DNA of 64,000 nucleotides from contig CAWIJL010000005.1 in the NCBI GenBank assembly GCA_963836405.1, positions 561,410 through 625,409 on the forward strand, read 5' to 3'. Position numbers and translations under genes: made by a program. Of the stretch, positions 52,414 through 60,442 are shown piece after piece. Position 1 is the stretch's first letter, and each line of letters opens with the position of its first letter. The notes under the pieces were generated by a model. That model was given only the letters and a program-made list of their open reading frames with translations. It was not told where the DNA came from and made no database searches. The DNA comes from CAWIJJ01 sp963836405. Lineage in GTDB: Bacteria > Acidobacteriota > Terriglobia > Bryobacterales > Bryobacteraceae.

Positions 52414-52986
52414 CACGGAAGACGGCAGTTTGTGGAAGTAGCGGAGAACTTTCCGGAGGAATGCCGGTACGTGCTGGAGACGCTGGGCGGCATCTGGCAC
52501 CATGACGCGCTGGCGCGGGAGCGGAAGCTATCGCCGGAGGAGCGCCTGCGTTTCCATCAGGAGCATAGTGGCCCGCTGATGGAAACCCTGCATGACTGGA
52601 TGGAAGCGCAACTGTCAGAACGGAAGACGGAGCCGAACTCCGGGTTGGGGAAGGCCATCCGGTACATGCTTCGCCACTGGCTGCCGCTGACTCTTTTCCT
52701 GCGGGAACCAGGGGCCCCGATCGATAACAACCTGGTCGAAAGAATTCTGAAGAAGGCCATCCTTCATCGGAAAAACTCACTATTCTACAAGACGCTGAAT
52801 GGCGCCAGAGTAGGCGACCTGTTCATGAGTCTGATCCATACCTGCGAACTGAACGGGGCCAATCCGTTCGACTATCTGACCGAGTTGCAGCGGCACGCCG
52901 AAGAGCTGAAGCGAAGCCCATCGGAGTGGATGCCCTGGAACTACCGCGAAACCCTGGCCCGACTGGCCAGTCCCGCGGCTGCGTAA
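52414..52986 (+). pseudogene. IS66 transposase (TnpC) 3' fragment, right copy
   Basis: Same 190 codons as the left copy. Here the AT dinucleotide at the RIT junction plus the first G create an ATG, so the fragment could be translated as MHGRRQFVEV..., but it lacks two of three catalytic residues. Confidence 0.8.
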
Positions 52987-53047
52987 TACGATGAATCTTC
53001 CTGGCCGAAAAGGATCATCTGCGGCCATGGTTGAGTGACATTCTGAA

Positions 53048-53704
53048 ATGCCCGCCAAACGGACCTTTCCAAAGGCAAAATCGCATAACGTTTTTGGCCA
53101 GGCACGGAAGCGGCCAAAAATGTTGCGGGCGGGCCTGTACGCTCGTGTTTCCACGAACGATCAGCAGACGCTGGCGATGCAGAGTCGCGCCATGCGGGAG
53201 TATGCTGCCCGGCGGGGCTGGACCATTGCCGGGAACGTCCGTGAGGTTGGCTCCGGTGCGGCCAAGCGAGAAGCTCGTGAGAAACTGCTGGAGGCCGCAC
53301 GCCGCCGAGAGATCGATGTCGTGCTGGTGTGGCGGCTGGACCGCTGGGGTCGGTCGGTAACGGATCTGCTGGCGACACTCCAGGAGCTGGAGCATCTCGG
53401 AGTGGGCTTTGTGTCTCTGACCGAGGCGCTGGACCTGACTACGCCTGCGGGTCGAGCGATGGCCGGGTTGCTGGCCGTATTCGCCGCATTCGAACGGGAG
53501 ATCCTCGGTGAGCGAACTCGCGCCGGCTTGGCCCACGCCCGGCAGAACGGCAAGCGTCTGGGCCGGCCGGCAACGGCGGTGATCCACGCTGCGGAGATCC
53601 GGAAACTGCATCGTGCTGGCGTTGCCAAAGCCGAGATCGCCCGCCGGCTCCACGTCGGGCGCACTTCCGTACGCCGAATCCTGGGCGATTCCTCCGAGAA
53701 ATAG
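53048..53704 (+). CDS. Serine recombinase (resolvase/invertase), right copy
   Basis: Amino-acid sequence identical to the left-arm copy (218 aa; Ser in YARVSTNDQQT). It lies 41 bases inside the outer edge of the arm, as does the left one. Two identical invertase-type enzymes in inverted arms could permit inversion of the whole centre, by inference. Confidence 0.88.
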   Translation: MPAKRTFPKAKSHNVFGQARKRPKMLRAGLYARVSTNDQQTLAMQSRAMREYAARRGWTIAGNVREVGSGAAKREAREKLLEAARRREIDVVLVWRLDRWGRSVTDLLATLQELEHLGVGFVSLTEALDLTTPAGRAMAGLLAVFAAFEREILGERTRAGLAHARQNGKRLGRPATAVIHAAEIRKLHRAGVAKAEIARRLHVGRTSVRRILGDSSEK

Positions 53705-53745
53705 GTCGGCTCGCCTTCGTTACGCAGGCCCACCGAAAGCACACG

Positions 53746-54262
53746 GAACAACTGCAGGCGTTCCGGTTGATTAGCTGATCTCGCTGGAGGATGCGCGCCG
53801 TAAAGGGCAGGTACTCCCGAATGACTGCGATGCTGGTGGTTTCTCGCTAGGCACCAGGCAATCAGTACGCAGCGGCGATAGCCGCGATGACCTGCGGCGC
53901 CGAAAGTCCCCGATCCACTGCGATTAGTTTAGGAATGCCAGCGGAGTAGGCTAATAAAGAAACAGACTCAATCCAGCGGAACAGCCGTCGAACACTGGGA
54001 GCAAATGACGTGGTCGTTCACCCCGCGGCTTGAAAGCTCCTTTAGGGGCAGGATCCGCCGGCGCGCATTGCCGACCTGAAAAAGGTGGGTCTGCATATTC
54101 GAAATGAAGTTGAGGTAGGCCCGGCGGCAAACAGGTTCAGATTGAAGATCCTGACGGAATTCCATTGAGCTGTTCGAGCCTGCTGGCCATTGAGGACCCG
54201 CAAGTGGCCTGAACCTTCCCATTCGGACCCCAGAGCGCTATGGGCTTAAGGCGCTATCCTCC
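53746..54262. other. Relic stretch between the composite and vapBC
   Basis: About 515 bases without a gene I can support. A short minus-strand frame (53968-54222, ending HVICSQCSTAVPLD) has no ribosome site. Another minus-strand tail, reading about IPKLIAVDRGLSAPQVIAAIAAAY to a stop near 53872, looks like the end of a broken gene. The rest shows nothing. Confidence 0.4.
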
Positions 54263-54304
54263 TTGACTGCCGTGCGCTATACAGCTATGCTGTATAGCAG
54301 GAGG
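54263..54304 (+). promoter_or_regulatory. vapBC promoter and operator
   Basis: TTGACT (54263-54268), 17-base spacer, TATGCT (54286-54291). A perfect inverted repeat, GCTATACAGC at 54276-54285 and GCTGTATAGC at 54289-54298 with a 3-base centre, covers the -10 region. AGGAGG follows at 54299-54304. The VapB/VapBC complex normally binds such a site for autorepression. Confidence 0.75.
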
Positions 54305-54314
54305 AAAGCCCTAG

Positions 54315-54605
54315 ATGCTGAACAAAACACGAGTGTTTATGAGCGGCCGAAGTCAGCACGTGACCATTCCGGCCGCCTACCGCTTTCGGTCGGCGGTAGT
54401 GTCAATCCGCCGTGATCCCCAAAATGGCGATGTGATCCTCTCTGAGGTTCCCCCCCTCGCCGACGTTTTCGCTGCTCTCGATGCAGCGCAACTTCCCAAG
54501 GACTTTCTTAGCGATGTTGACCGCGACCAGAGGCCACCCGAAGATCGTCCTGCACTCGACCGGCTATTTGCTGATGAGGACTCGGAAGATAGGACCGGAA
54601 GATGA
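54315..54605 (+). CDS. vapB: VapB-type antitoxin (AbrB-like)
   Basis: 96 aa. N-terminal swapped-hairpin AbrB-like DNA-binding part (TRVFMSGRSQHVTIPAAYRF) and an acidic C-terminal tail (LSDVDRDQRPPEDRPALDRLF) that would wrap the toxin. Ten bases after AGGAGG; overlaps vapC by ATGA. Autorepression through the palindrome at 54276-54298 is expected. Confidence 0.82.
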   Translation: MLNKTRVFMSGRSQHVTIPAAYRFRSAVVSIRRDPQNGDVILSEVPPLADVFAALDAAQLPKDFLSDVDRDQRPPEDRPALDRLFADEDSEDRTGR

Positions 54606-55027
54606 GCGAGTCCACGTACTTGCTCGACACGAACACCTTCAGCTACATCGCCAAGGGAAATTCTCCGGCGGCCCGGCGCGAGTGGCTCAGGTTGTCGCAA
54701 GACCGCGAAGCCGCGGTGTGTATCTCCGTCATAACCGAAGCGGAAGTTCGTTACGGCATGGCCAAGCACGCGATATCGCGGGAACGCGCAGATGCGATCG
54801 AGGGACTCCTCACCAACTTCCAGATTCTCCCCTGGGGATCAGAAGAGGCTGCCGCTTACGCGCGAACCAGGACTCAACTCGAAGCGAAAGGCGTGACTCT
54901 CTCCGCTATGGACATGCTCATCGCCGCACAGGCGATCGCGGCGGGCGCCATCCTCGTCACCCGCGATGGGATTTTCGAAAGCGTCCCAGACCTTCCTGCA
55001 ACCGTCAATTGGGCGACCGATCTGTAG
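54602..55027 (+). CDS. vapC: VapC-type PIN-domain toxin
   Basis: 141 aa Mg-dependent RNase of the PIN fold. Acidic residues in the expected places: LLDTNTFSY (Asp), SVITEAEVRYG (Glu), TLSAMDMLIAAQA (Asp) and VTRDGIF (Asp). Members cut initiator tRNA or rRNA. The intact pair could help hold the mobile region in the chromosome. Confidence 0.88.
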   Translation: MSESTYLLDTNTFSYIAKGNSPAARREWLRLSQDREAAVCISVITEAEVRYGMAKHAISRERADAIEGLLTNFQILPWGSEEAAAYARTRTQLEAKGVTLSAMDMLIAAQAIAAGAILVTRDGIFESVPDLPATVNWATDL

Positions 55028-55171
55028 GCTGACGCAGGAGCGGCCGAGATCCTGATCTTCGAAATGTGTCGCGACCCTATGCCGGCTTGCGATCGCAGGA
55101 CGATCCGAGGGTCGCTAGATTCTTGGATCGAAGATCGTAAACAAGAATACTTGAACATTTGGAGGGGTAAC

Positions 55172-56791
55172 TCAGGCGGCTGCCAGGAGGTCCACGATAT
55201 CCTGGATGGCCTTGTCGGCCTTGTGATAGGCAGCTTCCAGTTTGCTGTTTGGTCGGCACGCAGGATCGGGTCTGTGGTGGAAGCGGCTGTTGGCGAGAGG
55301 GCCGCAGAGTCGCTTATGGAAGAACAGGAACAACAGCGCAACCTGTAGGCCTTTGGCACTGAGGCGGTAGGCATAGCGGCGGCCGTCGCGTTCGAGCAGG
55401 CCATGACCTTTCAACTTCCGGAGGTCGTAGCGGAGTTGATTCAGGCCGTAGGTTTTGGCGGAAAGCGCGAAGGTGGTGAGCACGGTCTGGTGAATCTGTT
55501 TGGCCGTCCAGCCGCCGACGGCAGTTCCGCCATGCAGGAGGACTTCCATCAGGCGAATGATCCGGGTTTCATGGATTTTGATTCCGGGATACCGGACGGT
55601 ACCGATGGTCACCGGCAGTGCCAGCCGTTGCAGAAGCGGGAAATCCACATGGACGTTGAGCCACTGGGCCTGGCAATCGGCGAAACCATCGGTAATGGTC
55701 TGGAATCGTTTACGCACCGCATCCAGGTGAGTGAGACCTTTCTTCAGTCCGAAGTCGCGCAGATTGTTGGAAACCAGTTCATTGCGCAAGAACCGGGAGA
55801 ACTTTTCATACTGCTTGAGGAAGGAGTTTTTCCAATAGGCTCGGAAGACGTGATGCCCATGCTCGATCTGCTCGATGACCGTCGCCAGTTTGCCGCGTAG
55901 TCGCTTATTGAGCCGGACACCGAAGATTTCGCTGATGCGATGGGCCGTCAAACGCCAGAGCCCGAGTTCACAACTTCGCTCGAAGATTTTGTGGATGGGA
56001 AAGTGGCGCTTGAAGATGAAGTTGCGGCAGTACTCGATCTGCGCGATGGCGTAAAACCGCGACAGGTTCATCTGGCTGCGTTCCTTTTTGGAGAACTTCG
56101 GCCCCAACAGAAATGTCCAGTAATCGAGTTGCTTGCCGATGATCTCCGCGCTCAGCCGGTCGGCGGCCGCCTGTAGTTCGGCCACACTATCCACTGCCAG
56201 GAAAGCGTTGTTGTTCTTGCGGAAGCCGATCTGCTTTCGCTTCAGTTCCTGTTCGATGAAAGAGTGACCGTTGAGCCAGTAGGTCGCATGAAAGGGAAAG
56301 AAGCTCGCCACACGTACGATGATGGGGCCCAGAACGGCATCCCGGATATAGAAATAGTAATGGGTGAAACGGCTTCGTTGGTGCGCCAAAATGCGATGGT
56401 TCGGATCTTTCGTCGGGAATTTGGGGACGCTGATGCGGAAGGTTCGGCCCTGCTCCATGCTCTTGAAGATGAAGTAGACCCCGTAGGCGTTTTTCTTCTC
56501 CATACGGCGCAGCGCGGGCAGGACGTAGTCCTCTTTGCGGGTTCCCTTTTCGGCCCACTCTATCGGGATTTCGTGGTTGCGGGCGTACGCCTCGACCCAG
56601 TCCCGGTAGTCGTTGGTGCGCTGGCTGAGGACTTCTTTACTCACCACCGGAATGCCAAGGACGTCCCGGAAGAAATAAACCACCTGCTCAGGCCGGGACA
56701 AACCGCTCAGGTATCCGTGAATGACGATGCGGTCGAAGCAGTGATAAACCAAGGACAGGAAATCCGCGAACAACTGGATGAACCGTTCCAT
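55172..56791 (-). CDS. Large winged-helix protein of the two-gene mobile unit, copy 2
   Basis: 539 aa from the ATG at 56791 (a GTG two codons earlier is possible). Same blocks as copy 1: YHCFDRIVIHGYLSG, THYYFYIRDAVLGPIIVR, KFSKKERSQMNLSRFYAIAQ and the C-terminal winged helix. Substitutions are spread over the chain with no stop or shift, which implies selection for function in both copies. Confidence 0.6.
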   Translation of the reverse strand: MERFIQLFADFLSLVYHCFDRIVIHGYLSGLSRPEQVVYFFRDVLGIPVVSKEVLSQRTNDYRDWVEAYARNHEIPIEWAEKGTRKEDYVLPALRRMEKKNAYGVYFIFKSMEQGRTFRISVPKFPTKDPNHRILAHQRSRFTHYYFYIRDAVLGPIIVRVASFFPFHATYWLNGHSFIEQELKRKQIGFRKNNNAFLAVDSVAELQAAADRLSAEIIGKQLDYWTFLLGPKFSKKERSQMNLSRFYAIAQIEYCRNFIFKRHFPIHKIFERSCELGLWRLTAHRISEIFGVRLNKRLRGKLATVIEQIEHGHHVFRAYWKNSFLKQYEKFSRFLRNELVSNNLRDFGLKKGLTHLDAVRKRFQTITDGFADCQAQWLNVHVDFPLLQRLALPVTIGTVRYPGIKIHETRIIRLMEVLLHGGTAVGGWTAKQIHQTVLTTFALSAKTYGLNQLRYDLRKLKGHGLLERDGRRYAYRLSAKGLQVALLFLFFHKRLCGPLANSRFHHRPDPACRPNSKLEAAYHKADKAIQDIVDLLAAA

Positions 56792-56825
56792 GCCCACGCA
56801 CTATACTCTATGGAGAGAAACGACC

Positions 56826-57209
56826 GTGGGTCGCAGAACCATCAAACGTGGGTCGGCTAGACAGGTGGTGGACGGCAAGGGCTTCCGCCTCGCCGACGAA
56901 ATTGGCTACATCCAAGACAAGGCCGCCGATCACGACGGGCGGATCGTCACCATCGGCCAACTTATCCTGTTCTCCACCGACACCGGTGATGCCTGGTTGC
57001 TCGACGTCACCGACCACCTTGCGGCCCGTCTGGCCAGGGACGGGGATCCCGAACCGATCTACCTCGAGGAGACCGATACGAGCTTCGCCATCGAATGGAA
57101 GGGCCGCTATCGGATCGAGGGGCCCGCGTTCATCTACGCTGATCGCAACACCGGCCGCGTCACGACCATTCTCGGCTACCCGACACAGAAACTCGCCCCC
57201 GCGGGCTGA
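56826..57209 (+). CDS. Small partner protein of the mobile unit, copy 2
   Basis: 127 aa from the GTG at 56826 with GGAGAG upstream. Core GRRTIKRGSARQVVDGKGF, LILFSTDTGDAWLLDVTDH and DPEPIYLEETDTSFAI are shared with copy 1. 34 bases separate its start from the divergent large gene. Confidence 0.6.
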   Translation: MGRRTIKRGSARQVVDGKGFRLADEIGYIQDKAADHDGRIVTIGQLILFSTDTGDAWLLDVTDHLAARLARDGDPEPIYLEETDTSFAIEWKGRYRIEGPAFIYADRNTGRVTTILGYPTQKLAPAG

Positions 57210-57653
57210 TCGGGAAATTTCAAATATCTTTGGCTAGAAATTGCGAGCAATTCCCGTGTCGCTGGAGCCAGGGTTCCTCTTGGCGAAATGCATTCCTGCG
57301 CGACCCTTTCCCTCGAGCGATTCCCTTTCCAGGTGTATGTCCGGCGTCAACTACGCCCGACTTTCTAACTGTCGCCGGTAAGGTGCATCAGGCTCTCGCG
57401 GAAACCGGGACAGACTAGCCGTGGTAGATCTTGCCACGCAACCGCCGATGAGGGATGTAGTATCTCTTGTTGCCGCGGCCTCTGGACGGTGCAAAATCAA
57501 TGAGTTAGCGCCGTTTTACGGAATGCCAGCGTGGCAGGGTGGCATTCTCAGGACGAGGCTATTTAGAATGAATAACTTCCAATAGGTAAAGAACGCTGCA
57601 CTCCATTCGAGGGCTTGAGGAGAAGGTCGGAATCCCGGTAACTTATTGAAAAA

Positions 57654-57698
57654 GGAGCGGGAGACCGGATTCGAACCGGCGACGTCCAGCTTGGGAAG
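57654..57698 (-). tRNA. tRNA-Gly(CCC) 3' half, probable integration (att) scar
   Basis: Read on the minus strand: anticodon loop CTTCCCAAG, variable region, T arm GCCGGTTCGAATCCGGT, acceptor strand CTCCCGC, discriminator T, then CC (the final A of CCA is not encoded), followed by a T run. The 5' half is absent: upstream sequence (57699 on) cannot pair with the acceptor strand. Such 3' fragments mark one end of elements that integrate in tRNA genes. The stretch 57239-57743 holds no gene otherwise. Confidence 0.8.
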
Positions 57699-57810
57699 TT
57701 ACGCGACACTTTAATTTCAGTCATTTAGAGAGCGCAGGTGGCGGTTTGGAGGTAAGCGTCAAACCAAGTCCATCTTTCCCGCCAGCACGATTGTTTGATT
57801 CAGTGGGGGT

Positions 57811-58146
57811 GTGGACGAACAACAGCAACGATCAGGGCGCCGGCGAAGCCGGGAGGGGGCCGACCGGCTGGCGGCTGAATATGACGCGAGCGGACTAAGC
57901 CGACAGGAGTTCTGCGATCGGCGAGGAGTGCCGCTAAAGACGTTGGCACGATATGTGACCCGACGTCGGCGGGAGGAAACCGACAAGCGTGGGGCGCCGC
58001 ACTGGGTGGCCATTGAGGTGGCGGCGCGGCGGGGAGACACCGTCGAGTTGGCAGTAGTCCTGGGTGGGGGGCGCCGAATTGAAGTAAGGCGCGGCTTCGA
58101 CGGCGACACCTTGCGGCGCCTGGTGGCGGAGCTGGAGCAGGCGTAA
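57811..58146 (+). CDS. tnpA: IS66 TnpA-type accessory protein
   Basis: 111 aa from a GTG. Helix-turn-helix-like region (GLSRQEFCDRRGVPLKTLARYV) with a basic stretch, then a beta-rich end. Matches the first small ORF of IS66 elements, which is needed for transposition but is not the catalytic protein. Two bases separate it from the next gene. Confidence 0.8.
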   Translation: MDEQQQRSGRRRSREGADRLAAEYDASGLSRQEFCDRRGVPLKTLARYVTRRRREETDKRGAPHWVAIEVAARRGDTVELAVVLGGGRRIEVRRGFDGDTLRRLVAELEQA

Positions 58147-58148
58147 GC

Positions 58149-58550
58149 ATGTTTGGGTTGGGACCAGCGACGAAGGTCTATCTGGCGGCCGGAGGGACGG
58201 ATATGCGGAAGGGTTTTGAGGGGCTCTACGCACTGGTGCGCGACCGGTTGGAATTGGAACCGCTGAGCGGGCATCTGTTCTTGTTTTCGAATGCGCAGAG
58301 GAATCGGCTGAAGCTGATTTTCTGGGATGGAAGCGGACTGTGGGTTTGTGCAAAGCGGTTAGAAAAGGGTCGTTTTTGCTGGCCGGCGGCGGAGAGGGGC
58401 CAAGTCAAGGTAGTCCTGAGTCACGAGGAAATGGCGCTGCTGCTTGGCGGCATTGACTTAGCGGGGAGCAGGCGCCGGGCATGGTTTCGGAAGGTGGTCG
58501 GCGTCGAAAGTGGGACGTCGAAAACGTTGGCAAAAACTGCGGCTGAATAA
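58149..58550 (+). CDS. tnpB: IS66 TnpB (Orf2)
   Basis: 133 aa. Classic IS66 Orf2 pattern: KVYLAAGGTDMRKGFEGLYALVRD, LFLFSNAQRNRLKLIFWDGSGLWVCAKRLEKG. No link to the RNA-guided TnpB nuclease of IS200/IS605; only the name is shared. Confidence 0.93.
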   Translation: MFGLGPATKVYLAAGGTDMRKGFEGLYALVRDRLELEPLSGHLFLFSNAQRNRLKLIFWDGSGLWVCAKRLEKGRFCWPAAERGQVKVVLSHEEMALLLGGIDLAGSRRRAWFRKVVGVESGTSKTLAKTAAE

Positions 58551-58578
58551 AACATAATCAGATATAATTGTTTTATTC

Positions 58579-60111
58579 ATGTTGGCTGTCGCGCCCCCCA
58601 CCATCGACCCTTCCGATCCTGTTCCGGTCGTGGAGTTGAAGCGCCAACTGCAATTCGCCCACCTGAAGATTCAACTGCTGGAAGAGCGGCTGCGGTTGCA
58701 GCGGATTCAGAAGTACGGCCCGGCCAGCGAGAAGCTCAACGATGCACAACTGGAGTTACTGGAAGAGGAGCCTGGAGTCAGCAATCTGGAAGTCGCGGCC
58801 GAAAGCGCGCGCGAGCCGCTGTCGGCAACAGCGCCGCTCCACCCCAGGCGCACACGCAAGCATCCCGGACGCCAGGCATTGCCCGCGGATTTGTCGCGGG
58901 TAGAACGAGTGATTCCCTGCACGCCGGAACAGTCCCACTGTGCCCATTGCGGAGAGCCGACCGAAGTCATCGGCTACGAGCAGAGCGAACAACTGGATGT
59001 GGAGCCGGCCAAGTATTTCGTGTTGGTGGTCAAGCGCGAAAAACGCGGCTGCCGCTGCTGCCAGCGGGGCGTAGCCACGGCTCCAGTTCCGGCGCGGATC
59101 ATCGCAAAAGGTTTAGTCAGCGACCGGGTGGTGATCGATACGGTGATCGCCAAATATTGCGATCATCTCCCGCTCTATCGGCAAAGCGCAATGCTGGAAC
59201 GGGAGACGGGAATCGAGATCGGCCGGGCTACGCTGGATGGTTGGGTGATGACCGTCGGGCAACTGCTGATTCCGCTCACTGGCGCGATACGAACCGAGTT
59301 GCTGGGCGGCGGATACATTCAGGCGGATGAGACCCCGGTGGATGTGCAGATGCACGACCGGCGGGGAAAAAACCATCAAGCTTATCTCTGGCAATACGGC
59401 CGGCCCGGAGGCAGTGTGGTATTCGAGTTTCAGCTGGGCCGGGGGCGCGAGGGGCCGAAGCGGTTTTTAGGAAATTTCGAAGGACTATTGCAGACAGACG
59501 GCTATATTGCCTACGAAAAGGTAGGCGGGCCGAAGATGGTCCATGTCTCCTGTTGGGCGCACGCGCGTCGAGGCGTATTCGAGGCCCACGAACTGGCGCC
59601 CGGCGAGTCGGTGGCCAAGGGAATTGTCGAACGCATCGACGATCTGTTCGGCATTGATCGCGTGGCGCGCGACAACGGATACGATTTGGCTGCACGCCAT
59701 CGATTGCGCGGCGAGCAGGCTCCAAAGCTGCTCAGCACGATCAAAGAGAAGATGGAGGCGGCACGGCAACAAGCGTTGCCAGCCAGCAAGCTGGGCAAGG
59801 CGGTTGCTTACGCACTCGGACTATGGCCGCGGCTGCAAATCTTTCTCCAATATCCGGAAGTGGAACTGAGTAACAACCTGGCTGAGAACTCTATGCGTGG
59901 CGTTGCGATCGGACGGAAGAACTGGATCCATATCGGCAGTCCCAACGCTGGGCCGCGGGTTGCTGCCATCCTATCGGTCATCGAAAGCTGCCGCCGCCTG
60001 TCTATTCCGGCCCGCGAGTACCTTGTCGGGGTTCTGCCCGGTCTGGCTGATGTCAGCATTCACAAGTTGGCAGATCTCACGCCGGCCGCATGGGCCGCCC
60101 ACCGCCACTAA
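58579..60111 (+). CDS. tnpC: IS66 transposase TnpC
   Basis: 510 aa DDE transposase. N-terminal leucine-zipper-like coil and zinc-finger region (CAHCGEPTEVIGYE), catalytic residues Asp250 (YIQADETPVDV), Asp307 (LLQTDGYIAYE) and Glu436 (NNLAENSMRGVAIGRKNW), with CWAHARRGVFEA between the last two. Full length. The IS66 fragment in the palindromic arms belongs to a different subgroup, so they are independent arrivals. Confidence 0.93.
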   Translation: MLAVAPPTIDPSDPVPVVELKRQLQFAHLKIQLLEERLRLQRIQKYGPASEKLNDAQLELLEEEPGVSNLEVAAESAREPLSATAPLHPRRTRKHPGRQALPADLSRVERVIPCTPEQSHCAHCGEPTEVIGYEQSEQLDVEPAKYFVLVVKREKRGCRCCQRGVATAPVPARIIAKGLVSDRVVIDTVIAKYCDHLPLYRQSAMLERETGIEIGRATLDGWVMTVGQLLIPLTGAIRTELLGGGYIQADETPVDVQMHDRRGKNHQAYLWQYGRPGGSVVFEFQLGRGREGPKRFLGNFEGLLQTDGYIAYEKVGGPKMVHVSCWAHARRGVFEAHELAPGESVAKGIVERIDDLFGIDRVARDNGYDLAARHRLRGEQAPKLLSTIKEKMEAARQQALPASKLGKAVAYALGLWPRLQIFLQYPEVELSNNLAENSMRGVAIGRKNWIHIGSPNAGPRVAAILSVIESCRRLSIPAREYLVGVLPGLADVSIHKLADLTPAAWAAHRH

Positions 60112-60442
60112 AGCCCCCCAACCTGCGGTTGCTCGGACGCTTACGTTTGGAGAGTACCGAGAGGCCTGGAAAAACAGGGGTACACCGCGGGCGCCCTCTT
60201 AATGGAGTGCAATTGGAGTGCAGCGGTGCGAAACGAGAGTTGCCAGCACAGAGCTCTGCCTGAATACTCACGGAAGTGCGTTGCCGGTCCCGCGCAAAGG
60301 CGACGAAGCATGCCGTCTCAGACCCCGCGACAATCGCAATTCGTGCTCCCAGGAGACGCACGTCACTCCATGCTGCACCCCATGGCCACAGACAACAATG
60401 GCCCGCGTGTCAGCGCGAGCCATCGACCCATAGGGGTGAAAA

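Larger units (their letters stand above)
52413..53745 (-). repeat. Right arm of the 1333 bp inverted repeat
   Basis: Reverse complement of 47618-48950, same length. Outer edge GCACACG at 53739-53745, after which the sequence is unrelated to the left flank. Carries the second copies of the serine recombinase and the IS66 tnpC fragment, pointing away from the centre. Confidence 0.9.
55116..57238. mobile_element. Two-gene mobile unit, copy 2
   Basis: 2123 bases, same gene order as copy 1 and the same ends (TAGATTCTTGGATCG on the left, TTTGGCTAGA on the right). CTAGA occurs at both outer edges (55115-55119 and 57234-57238), either as a target duplication or as part of the element. The two copies are roughly 85-90% alike at protein level by eye, so they were not duplicated recently. 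Confidence 0.65.
57752..60144 (+). mobile_element. Complete IS66-family element
   Basis: Terminal inverted repeats begin GTAAGCGTC at 57752 and end GACGCTTAC at 60144. The 8 bases outside, GTTTGGAG, are the same on both sides (57744-57751 and 60145-60152), the standard IS66 target duplication. It contains tnpA-, tnpB- and tnpC-type genes without damage. 2393 bp. Likely active or recent. After it, 60153-60442 shows no gene. Confidence 0.93.

Noticed and set aside
47618..53745. The inverted arms as a pure assembly artefact
   Set aside because: The arms differ at several bases, the flanks differ on both sides, and the centre is a complete RIT element; still, long-read confirmation is advised in the finding.
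53968..54222. 84-codon minus-strand gene
   Set aside because: No ribosome site and no recognisable family; retained only as part of a relic stretch.
58149..58550. TnpB as an RNA-guided nuclease
   Set aside because: This is IS66 Orf2, unrelated to the TnpB of IS200/IS605; no RuvC motifs are present.
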